Shown here: positions 1 to 5,357 of the stretch, piece by piece
How positions within the stretch are numbered: the first letter of the stretch is position 1
How the letters are laid out: every line of letters begins with the position of its first letter
Assembly: GCA_029934175.1 (NCBI GenBank)
Contig: JAOZMT010000188.1
Span: forward strand, 1 to 5,357
DNA: 5,357 nucleotides
From: Victivallales bacterium
Lineage (GTDB): Bacteria; Verrucomicrobiota; Lentisphaeria; Victivallales; JAUVCU01
Reading direction: 5' to 3'
Program-made: the position numbers and the translations under genes
The notes under the pieces: model-generated
What the model was told of the DNA's origin: nothing
The model's input: the letters and a program-made list of their open reading frames with translations, nothing else
Database searches by the model: none

Positions 1-140
1 TTATTTCAAATTAAGAATTGAAAAGAGTTAAAAAAAGATCAAAACAATTTGCATAAATCGAAAAATACGATAAATTAAAGAAAAAGTTGAATAAACTAGT
101 CGCAAAGAAAATTTAAATAAATGGAGTAATAAAAATTAAG
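1..140. other. AT-rich leader upstream of bioD, no gene recognised
   Basis: This stretch is extremely rich in A and T. All three forward frames meet a stop within the first 31 bases, so at most the last few codons of an upstream gene could be present, and none is recognisable. It holds one copy of a 15-nt repeat (listed separately) and a two-codon ATG-GAG-TAA minicistron at 121-129, whose GGAG at 123-126 is the only Shine-Dalgarno-like sequence before bioD. It lies 14 nt from the bioD ATG, which is longer than ideal. Several weak sigma-70-like boxes can be read (for example TTGAAT at 87-92 followed by TTTAAA at 112-117, with a 19-nt spacer), but sequence this AT-rich yields such matches by chance, so no promoter is called. 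Confidence 0.5.
49..63 (-). repeat. 15-nt repeat, copy 1 (inverted, upstream of bioD)
   Basis: Read on the minus strand this is TTTCGATTTATGCAA, one mismatch from the copy at 828-842 (TTGCGATTTATGCAA). The two copies face each other across bioD. The consensus has palindromic ends, TTGC-N7-GCAA, as protein-binding sites often do, but this copy has lost the G of the left half. Function is unknown and chance is possible in AT-rich DNA. Confidence 0.4.
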
Positions 141-827
141 ATGAAAATATATTTTATAACAGGAACTAATACTGATATAGGCAAGACTATTACAACTGCA
201 GCTGTTGCGACTTATGCAATGAGTAAAGGAAAAAAGGTTGGAGTAATGAAACCTGTTCAAACAGGGACAGATGAATACCAAACAGACATTCAAACAATTA
301 AAGATTTATGTCCTGATATTTATGATATTCCTAAAAACTTAGAAATTCCTTACTTATTCAAATATCCCGCATCTCCTCATTTAGCAGCAGAAAAAGAAAA
401 TCGTTGTATAGATAAAAATGTTATATTAAAAGCTTTTCAAGAAATTCAAACAAATGTGCCTATTGATGTATTACTCATTGAAGGTGCAGGAGGCCTGTTA
501 GTTCCAATAACAAGAAATTATTTAATGATTGATTTAATTTGTGAAATGAATATTGAAGTAATTTTAGTTGCTTCATCAGGATTAGGAACTATTAATCATA
601 CATTATTGAGTATTGAAGCTTTAAAAAAACGGAATATTGATATTGTAGGTGTGATATTTAATCAAGTAACTACCCCTTGTTCAGATATAGAAGAAGATAA
701 CTTTGGAATAATAGAATCGCTTGGAGGTGTTAAAGTATTAGGAAAACTTAAAAATTATAGTTTAAAAAATCCTAAAGAATTTGAAAAAAATGTATTAAGT
801 GATATGTTATTAGAAGATATGATTTAA
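141..827 (+). CDS. bioD: ATP-dependent dethiobiotin synthetase BioD
   Basis: BioD closes the ureido ring of dethiobiotin from 7,8-diaminopelargonic acid, CO2 and ATP, the penultimate step of biotin synthesis, in the cytoplasm. The 228-residue protein matches the usual family length. Visible motifs are the P-loop GTNTDIGKT (residues 8-16), the substrate lysine in KPVQTG (K37, T41), EGAGG (114-118), the GTINH segment (149-153) and N174 in the FNQ segment, which matches the adenine-contacting Asn of the E. coli enzyme. The start is the first in-frame ATG after an in-frame TAA at 114-116, and puts the P-loop where the family has it. No other biotin gene follows; the next gene, 31 nt on, is an amino-sugar deacetylase, so bioD is either isolated or the end of a biotin cluster lying upstream of the window. 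The Shine-Dalgarno sequence is weak. The assignment is secure. Confidence 0.95.
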   Translation: MKIYFITGTNTDIGKTITTAAVATYAMSKGKKVGVMKPVQTGTDEYQTDIQTIKDLCPDIYDIPKNLEIPYLFKYPASPHLAAEKENRCIDKNVILKAFQEIQTNVPIDVLLIEGAGGLLVPITRNYLMIDLICEMNIEVILVASSGLGTINHTLLSIEALKKRNIDIVGVIFNQVTTPCSDIEEDNFGIIESLGGVKVLGKLKNYSLKNPKEFEKNVLSDMLLEDMI

Positions 828-842
828 TTGCGATTTATGCAA
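828..842 (+). repeat. 15-nt repeat, copy 2 (bioD-nagA gap), TTGC-N7-GCAA
   Basis: TTGCGATTTATGCAA begins at the first base after the bioD stop codon and fills half of the 31-nt gap before the next gene. Its ends form a 4-bp inverted repeat (TTGC/GCAA) with a 7-nt loop. The stem is too short and has no T-run close enough to act as a convincing terminator. It is the reference copy of a motif found four times in the window. Confidence 0.45.
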
Positions 843-850
843 CTTTAAAA

Positions 851-854
851 GAGG
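851..854 (+). promoter_or_regulatory. Ribosome binding site of nagA (GAGG)
   Basis: GAGG lies 4 nt before the ATG at 859, within the sequence AAAAGAGGTTTT. The spacing is short but the core is good. It supports the chosen start, since no other in-frame ATG is near; the ATG at 837 is out of frame and reaches a stop after three codons. Confidence 0.7.
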
Positions 855-858
855 TTTT

Positions 859-2088
859 ATGAAAAAAAGAAGAACACTTTATGTTATAGATTATTGCTTA
901 ACACCAAAAGAGCATATTGTTAATGCTGCGATTTTATGCGAGAAAGATGAAATTCTTGCTATAGGAGGTGAATCAGCTTTTGAGCGAGATGCATCAGTTG
1001 ATGTTATAGATTTAAAAAATACTTATGCTCTCCCAGGATTTATAGATACTCATATTCATGGTGCAGGTGGATTCGATTCAAATAATATCTGCAATGAATG
1101 TGATAACCCCATTGACAAAATGACATTAGCTCTTGCGTCACATGGAGTAACATCATTTTTACCGACTATAGTATCAGACACCCCAGAGAAAATGCTAACA
1201 AGTGTTGCTACAATTGCTGAAATTTGTAAGCGAGGTTACAGTGCTGGTGCAAAAATTGCAGGAATGCATTTAGAAGGTCCATTTATTGCCCCAAAAAAGC
1301 GTGGTTCTCAGAAGCAAGACAATATAATGAAAATTGATATGGGATTTGCTCGTGAATTGGTTCGTGCAGGAGAAGGCTTTATCAAAATTATGACATTTGC
1401 CCCAGAACTGGATTCAGCATGTGATTTAGTCAACCTTATGATGGCACATGACATCAACCCATCAATGGGGCATAGTCTTGCTATGGAAGAAGATGTGATT
1501 CGAGCAATAGATGCAGGTGCTAGACGATGCACTCATTTATATAACGGAATGCCTGCGTTACACCAAAGATTATCTTCTTTAACTACAATAGCACTCACAG
1601 ATGATAGAATCGCAGTAGAAATGATTTTAGATGGATTTCACTTAAATCAGCGAATGGTAACTTTAGCATGTAGAGCGAAACCAAAAAATAAGATAATAGG
1701 TGTGAGTGATGCAATACAAGCTACCGACCTAAATGATGGTATTTATCATTTAGGAGAATCTGAAATAAATGTGCAAGATGGGTTATCTACCGATGAACAT
1801 GGTGTGATAGCTGGTTCAACCCTTACTTTAGAAAAGGGGTGGGGATATTTAAATACTTTTTCACCTTTGCCTAAAACAGATATTTCAGCATGTTTCTCAA
1901 TTAATCCTGCAAAAGATATTGGATTATCAAATACAGGAGAATTGCAACCTGGGAAGAAAGCTGATATTACATTTTTTGACAAGGAAACAAATAAAGTGGC
2001 TCTTACTGTGATAGATGGAAAAATTGTTTATAATCACGAAGACCATACTCAAATGTTAAAAAGAATAGTGAATAGAAATGAAATTTAA
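859..2088 (+). CDS. nagA: N-acetylglucosamine-6-phosphate deacetylase (NagA family)
   Basis: This is an amidohydrolase-superfamily enzyme that removes the acetyl group from N-acetylglucosamine-6-phosphate, feeding glucosamine-6-phosphate into glycolysis or wall-precursor recycling. The 409-residue chain is slightly longer than E. coli NagA (382). Visible are PGFIDTHIHGAGG (residues 59-71, metal-binding HxH at H65/H67), the metal ligand E139 in GMHLEGPF, H205 in MGHS, H226 in THLYNGMP, H261 in DGFH and the catalytic D284 in VSDA. The HxH pair suggests a two-metal site, unlike E. coli NagA, which has Gln and Asn there. Two oddities: the usual KKG(A/T)H substrate loop reads KKRGSQ, so the family His is Gln151, and the segment normally ending in REPG reads RLSS (237-240). 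The deacetylase fold is certain; the exact N-acetylhexosamine phosphate is less so (a galactosamine-6-phosphate enzyme is possible). The 3' end overlaps the next gene by 11 nt. Its base composition is visibly less AT-rich than its downstream neighbours. Confidence 0.88.
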   Translation: MKKRRTLYVIDYCLTPKEHIVNAAILCEKDEILAIGGESAFERDASVDVIDLKNTYALPGFIDTHIHGAGGFDSNNICNECDNPIDKMTLALASHGVTSFLPTIVSDTPEKMLTSVATIAEICKRGYSAGAKIAGMHLEGPFIAPKKRGSQKQDNIMKIDMGFARELVRAGEGFIKIMTFAPELDSACDLVNLMMAHDINPSMGHSLAMEEDVIRAIDAGARRCTHLYNGMPALHQRLSSLTTIALTDDRIAVEMILDGFHLNQRMVTLACRAKPKNKIIGVSDAIQATDLNDGIYHLGESEINVQDGLSTDEHGVIAGSTLTLEKGWGYLNTFSPLPKTDISACFSINPAKDIGLSNTGELQPGKKADITFFDKETNKVALTVIDGKIVYNHEDHTQMLKRIVNRNEI

Positions 2089-3148
2089 AAAATATATAAC
2101 TTTACTTTTACTTGCAACTTGTTTTATTATTTATGGACAAAGTGACAAAAATGAGCTTAAAGTTGATGTTGCATTATTCAGTCCTTGTGTCATTCAAGAA
2201 GATGGTAAATTGACAGGTTTTGATATTGAGATATGGGAAACTATATGCAAGGATTTAAATTATACAAGTAAATATAATATAATACCTTTTTCCAAAATAT
2301 TAAAAGGGCTTGAAGCTAAAACAACAGATATTGCTATTGCTGGAATATCTATCACTTCAGATAGAGAAAATAATGTTGATTTTTCCCATCATTATTTGGA
2401 TTCAGGTTTAAGTATTCTTGTTAAAAATAATAAAAAACAAGCAAATATTATTCCTGTTATTATAAATAAATTATTTACTTTAGAAATGTTATATTTGTTA
2501 GGTATTTTATTTATACTTCTTCTTATATGGGGGATTGCTTTGTGGCGTGCAGAGAAAGGCGCTGATGTTATATCTGATGTTTTTTCTAAAGGCTTCCCAG
2601 ATGCTACTTGGTGCTCTTGGGCAATAATGACAACTATAGGTTTTGGAGATATTTACCCAAAAACTATGATAGGAAGATTATTAACAGTTCCAATTTTTTT
2701 AACAGGTTGTGTTATTGTTGGTGTCGTTTCTGCTCCAGTTATAACAGCTTTTACAGTTAGAGATATAGATGTTATTGATAGTCAAATACAAAAAGTAAGC
2801 GATTTACGAGGTAAGAAAGTTGCGACAAAAAAATCAAGCACTTCGCAAAAGTTTTTAAATAGTCAAAGAGGGATAGAATTATATTCAAAAAAGTCAATAT
2901 ACGAAGCATATAAATCTTTAGAACAGGGAGAAGTTAATGCTGTAGTTTTTGATTCTCCTGGTATATATTATTATGCAAAAAATAATCCTTCAACAGTAGC
3001 AATAGTTGGAGGCATTTTTGAAAAACAATATTATGGTATTGCAACACAAAAAAATAGCTCTTTGAGGAAAAAAATCAATCAATCACTTCTAAAAATAAGG
3101 GAAAATGGAGATTATGAAAAAATTTATAAAAAATGGTTTGAAAATTAA
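2078..3148 (+). CDS. GluR0-like ligand-gated potassium channel
   Basis: The 356-residue protein has the layout of a prokaryotic ionotropic glutamate receptor: signal peptide (about 1-20), first lobe of an SBP_bac_3 amino-acid-binding domain (about 26-118), TM1 (about 136-156), re-entrant pore (about 172-192) with the K+ selectivity filter TTIGFGD (185-191), TM2 (about 199-225) and second binding lobe (about 230-356). Ligand-site residues of the receptor family appear kept: S91-I-T-S-D-R96 aligns with the GluA2 segment holding T480 and R485, S254-T255 with S654/T655, and D292 with the acidic E705. This predicts an alpha-amino acid ligand in the periplasm gating a K+ pore, probably as a tetramer in the inner membrane. 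The family ending GDYEKIYKKWF is present. It is not a plain transporter binding protein, because the pore and two helices interrupt the domain. The ATG lies inside the end of nagA with no clear Shine-Dalgarno sequence, so translation is probably coupled. Ligand identity is not shown. Confidence 0.9.
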   Translation: MKFKKYITLLLLATCFIIYGQSDKNELKVDVALFSPCVIQEDGKLTGFDIEIWETICKDLNYTSKYNIIPFSKILKGLEAKTTDIAIAGISITSDRENNVDFSHHYLDSGLSILVKNNKKQANIIPVIINKLFTLEMLYLLGILFILLLIWGIALWRAEKGADVISDVFSKGFPDATWCSWAIMTTIGFGDIYPKTMIGRLLTVPIFLTGCVIVGVVSAPVITAFTVRDIDVIDSQIQKVSDLRGKKVATKKSSTSQKFLNSQRGIELYSKKSIYEAYKSLEQGEVNAVVFDSPGIYYYAKNNPSTVAIVGGIFEKQYYGIATQKNSSLRKKINQSLLKIRENGDYEKIYKKWFEN

Positions 3149-3548
3149 ATATTTCTATATAATTTTATTGGGATTATTCCTTTCATCTTGCTCGAAAAAA
3201 ATGGAAGATAATTATGAAAAGGCAATGTCAATGGCTCGTTCTGAAAATAAACCAGTTATGATATATGTGACAAAAAAAACTTGCCCTGCGTGTAAAGATT
3301 TTTATGATATTTTCAATAATAATTTAGATAAACTAGATGATTTTGTTATTTTAAAAATAAGTTGGAAAAGTGAAGATTTTAAAATGTTGACCGATAAATA
3401 TAAAGAAAAACTTATTGGAGAATTTCCTATTATAATTTTTCTATCATCGGATGAAAAATTACTTGCTCTTAATAAGGGTAAATGTGATAAAAATAAATAC
3501 TTTAAAATAATAGAAACTGTTAAATATATTCATAAAAATCAAGGATAA
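3114..3548 (+). CDS. Thioredoxin-fold lipoprotein with CPAC motif
   Basis: A 144-residue protein with a lipoprotein signal peptide: basic MKKF start, hydrophobic core, then lipobox LSSC with the lipidated Cys at 26. A short thioredoxin-like domain follows: the KPVMIYVTKKTC strand into CPAC (C57, C60) and the cis-proline segment EFPIIIF (P105). The helix before it, with the ENKP segment, resembles the Thioredoxin_7-type family. It is expected on the periplasmic side of a membrane, doing thiol-disulfide exchange; the partner is unknown. Residue +2 is Ser, not the Asp that retains lipoproteins in the inner membrane of enterics. The start is uncertain: ATG 3105 (AAGGG 3 nt upstream), ATG 3114 (GGAG 3 nt upstream, chosen for the classic MKKF n-region) or TTG 3138. 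All keep the lipobox; the next ATG, at 3201, would lose it. The signal peptide therefore begins inside the channel gene, in another frame. Very AT-rich. Confidence 0.82.
   Translation: MKKFIKNGLKIKYFYIILLGLFLSSCSKKMEDNYEKAMSMARSENKPVMIYVTKKTCPACKDFYDIFNNNLDKLDDFVILKISWKSEDFKMLTDKYKEKLIGEFPIIIFLSSDEKLLALNKGKCDKNKYFKIIETVKYIHKNQG
3541..3545 (+). promoter_or_regulatory. Ribosome binding site of the FHA-GAF kinase (AAGGA)
   Basis: AAGGA lies 5 nt before the ATG at 3551 and overlaps the last sense codons of the lipoprotein gene, whose TAA is at 3546-3548. This fixes the kinase start and points to coupled translation of the two genes. Confidence 0.75.
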
Positions 3549-3550
3549 AT

Positions 3551-5257
3551 ATGGAAACAGCAAAACTTTCTATAGTAACAGGCCCATTTAAGGGAAAGAT
3601 TATTAATGTTGATAAAGATGTTATTATTCTTGGTCGTGAAGAGTCCTGCGATATATATTTCCCTAACAATAATGTTTCACGAAAACATGCAAAAATAATT
3701 AAAGTTGAAAAAGGATTTGAATTACATGACTTAAGTAGTAGAAATGGAACTTTTCTCAATGACCAAAGAATATCTGAGATGCCTCTTAATAATGGCGATA
3801 GAATTGTTATTGGAGGCTTTATGTTAGCTTTTTATATTGATGCACCAACTCTTGTAGGCAAAATATTTGAAGACGAAGAAAGCGATGAAGATGATGAAGA
3901 TGATATTATGATTGATACTCAAATGCGTCAGTTTTTCGATATTGATGCCGAAAAACATTCACGAACTTATGAGCAGGTTAGCAAAGATGTTGGAGCTGTT
4001 TATAGATCAGGACTTGCGATTAATGCAAATATTGACTTAAATGCGATTTATGCAAGTGGAATAGATGTTATGTTAGATGAAATTCCTCTTGTGGACTTTT
4101 GCTCAATGCACATTCTTCAGGAAAATACTTATGAATTAATTTGTGTAAAAAATTCTTACAGAGATAAAGAAAAGAAGAAGGTTGTCCAGCAATCATTTAG
4201 TCGTCGTATTTTACAAAAAGTTTTAAGAGATAGAAAATCTATTTTAACAAATCATTCCTCAGACCAAGATAATTTTGATAAATCAGCAAGTTTGATAACT
4301 TTAGATATAAAATCCACAATGTGTGTGCCTATTCAACATAGAGACAAACTAATAGGACTATTGCAGGCAAATACTAAATCAATACAACATACTTTTACAG
4401 AAAATACATTAGAATTTTTATCTGCTGTTGGATTGCAATTAGGTAGTGCCATTGAAAATGCAACTTTATTTCAAAAATTACGAGAAGAAAAAGATGAATT
4501 GAATTTGCTTAATGAAAAGCTTAAAAATACACAAGAAGGGCTTATCCAGTCTGAAAGACTTGCAGCAATAGGACAATTAAGCACAGGCTTAGTTCACGAT
4601 ATTAAAAATCCTATGACTATCATAAAAGGGCATGCTAGCTTATTGAAAGAAGTTTGCAAGTCGGCAGGGACAGAATTCATTGATGGTTTTAATGTCATTG
4701 AAAGTTTAAATTCTATTGAACAAGGAGCGGAACATTGTAATGATGTAGTAAATCAAGTATTAAAATTTGCAAAACAAGCTCCTCCAGAAAAAATATATAT
4801 TTCGATCAATGCCTTACTTGATGAAACTATAACATTTTTATCTCATGAAATAAATTCAAATTCAGTAAAAATTTATACTGATTTTGATGATTCTATTGGA
4901 GATATACTAGCAGATTCGAGTCAAATAAAACAAGTAATAATAAACATTATTTTAAATGCAATTCAAGCTATGACTGAAAATCCTGAATTATATGTTGTAT
5001 CTTGCATTGAAAAGCATAATGGAGTAAAATGTATTGCAATAAAAATTCAAGATAATGGATGTGGTATGACTGAAAAAATAAAAGAAGATATTTTTGAACC
5101 TTTCTTTTCAACTAAAGATTTAGGCGAAGGCTATGGTGGTTCAGGAATGGGGCTTGCTGTGAGTTTTGGAATAATACAAAATCATGGTGGTGAAATTATA
5201 GTCGATTCTGTTGTCGATGAGGGAACGCGTTTTACTATTTATTTACCAAGAGCATAA
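3551..5257 (+). CDS. FHA-GAF sensor histidine kinase, cytoplasmic
   Basis: The 568-residue protein has no membrane segment. Domains in order: FHA (about 5-95), with GR at 28-29, VSRKHA at 42-47 and SSRNGTFLN at 62-70, the residues that bind phospho-threonine; an acidic linker (107-118, almost all Asp/Glu); a GAF domain (about 145-305); a coiled coil (about 305-340); a HisKA dimerisation helix with phospho-acceptor H349 in HDIKNP; and a HATPase_c domain with N-box N465/N469, G1 box DNGCGM (501-506), F box FEPFFSTK (515-522) and G2 box GSGMGLA (530-536). All catalytic boxes are intact, so it should autophosphorylate. The NtrB-like QxxxNxxxNAIQAM N-box is typical of soluble kinases. No receiver or response regulator lies in the window, so its partner is elsewhere or beyond the edge. 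Starting 2 nt after the lipoprotein gene, it probably shares that gene's messenger. The FHA suggests input from Ser/Thr protein kinases; the GAF ligand is unknown. Confidence 0.93.
   Translation: METAKLSIVTGPFKGKIINVDKDVIILGREESCDIYFPNNNVSRKHAKIIKVEKGFELHDLSSRNGTFLNDQRISEMPLNNGDRIVIGGFMLAFYIDAPTLVGKIFEDEESDEDDEDDIMIDTQMRQFFDIDAEKHSRTYEQVSKDVGAVYRSGLAINANIDLNAIYASGIDVMLDEIPLVDFCSMHILQENTYELICVKNSYRDKEKKKVVQQSFSRRILQKVLRDRKSILTNHSSDQDNFDKSASLITLDIKSTMCVPIQHRDKLIGLLQANTKSIQHTFTENTLEFLSAVGLQLGSAIENATLFQKLREEKDELNLLNEKLKNTQEGLIQSERLAAIGQLSTGLVHDIKNPMTIIKGHASLLKEVCKSAGTEFIDGFNVIESLNSIEQGAEHCNDVVNQVLKFAKQAPPEKIYISINALLDETITFLSHEINSNSVKIYTDFDDSIGDILADSSQIKQVIINIILNAIQAMTENPELYVVSCIEKHNGVKCIAIKIQDNGCGMTEKIKEDIFEPFFSTKDLGEGYGGSGMGLAVSFGIIQNHGGEIIVDSVVDEGTRFTIYLPRA
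4014..4055 (+). repeat. 15-nt repeat, copies 3 and 4 (inside kinase gene)
   Basis: TTGCGATTAATGCAA at 4014-4028 and ATGCGATTTATGCAA at 4041-4055 each differ by one base from the copy at 828-842, and their starts are 27 nt (nine codons) apart. In the protein they fall in the same frame and encode the similar pieces LAINAN and NAIYAS at the start of the GAF domain. The amino-acid sequence may therefore explain them, since GAF domains of kinases often open with a segment of this kind. Confidence 0.4.
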
Positions 5258-5357
5258 AGTTAAATATGAGATTATCTGAAATATATATACTGTGAACGGT
5301 TGAAAATATACTTTTTGAAAAATGATAACAATTGCTATTTTTGATTTTATAAATTCT
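5258..5357. other. Tail region after the kinase gene, no gene recognised
   Basis: This AT-rich stretch has no convincing coding region. An ATG at 5266 opens only nine codons before TGA at 5293. A 14-nt near-palindrome, ATAACAATTGCTAT (5325-5338, one mismatched pair), is followed by a short T-run (5338-5342). It could be a weak terminator hairpin or an operator. TATAAA at 5348-5353 with ATAACA at 5325-5330 (17-nt spacer) resembles a promoter for a gene past the window end. None of these readings is strong. Confidence 0.35.

Noticed and set aside
96..293. Minus-strand open frame of 65 codons over the start of bioD
   Set aside because: It is antisense to a secure gene, its product is an unordered mix of Ser, Cys, Tyr and Phe, and no ribosome site or family motif is seen.
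828..858. Terminator between bioD and nagA
   Set aside because: The only inverted repeat has a 4-bp stem and no adjacent T-run, so readthrough into nagA is more likely.
1308..1982. Two minus-strand open frames inside nagA
   Set aside because: Both are opposite a conserved enzyme with all its motifs and have no recognisable protein features.
2078..3148. Ordinary ABC-transporter amino-acid-binding protein
   Set aside because: The binding domain is interrupted by two membrane helices and a K+ selectivity filter, and no permease or ATPase gene is nearby.
3520..3759. Minus-strand open frame over the start of the kinase gene
   Set aside because: It is antisense to the FHA domain, whose motifs are intact on the + strand.
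5266..5295. Nine-codon open frame after the kinase, possibly a gene start continuing if TGA were read as an amino acid
   Set aside because: The five real genes contain no in-frame TGA, and this frame meets a second TGA and a TAA at once, so recoding is unsupported and the frame is too short.
1..5357. CRISPR array, tRNA or rRNA gene, insertion sequence, or phage gene
   Set aside because: No regularly spaced direct repeats, no recognisable tRNA or rRNA sequence, no transposase or integrase motif and no terminal inverted repeats were seen on either strand.

Overview
The window is an AT-rich bacterial segment with five genes, all on the + strand and packed tightly enough to be one transcription unit (positions 141-5257). 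All five genes stop with TAA. The taxon cannot be fixed from the sequence. Two predicted exported proteins (a signal-peptide channel and a lipoprotein) together with an FHA-GAF-histidine kinase suggest a Gram-negative, probably uncultured lineage, for example from the PVC or a similar phylum. That placement is a low-confidence guess.

Layout: 1-140 is a very AT-rich leader with no gene. 141-827 is bioD (dethiobiotin synthetase). After a 31-nt gap comes a NagA-type N-acetylglucosamine-6-phosphate deacetylase (859-2088). Its end overlaps by 11 nt a gene for a GluR0-like ligand-gated potassium channel (2078-3148), in which a split amino-acid-binding domain flanks a TTIGFGD pore. The tail of the channel gene overlaps by about 35 nt a thioredoxin-fold lipoprotein with a CPAC motif (about 3114-3548). 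Two nt later begins a soluble FHA-GAF-histidine kinase (3551-5257). The last 100 nt hold no convincing gene, only a short palindrome and a weak promoter-like sequence.

How the genes may work together: bioD and the deacetylase are housekeeping or catabolic enzymes (biotin synthesis, amino-sugar recycling). The last three genes look like a tightly coupled signalling module: a periplasmic-ligand-sensing K+ channel, a periplasm-facing thiol-disulfide lipoprotein, and a cytoplasmic histidine kinase that could read phospho-threonine proteins (FHA) and a small ligand (GAF). No response regulator is in the window. The module is an inference from gene packing and domains, and is the most interesting content here. 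A 15-nt sequence close to TTGCGATTTATGCAA occurs four times, two of them as an inverted pair flanking bioD.
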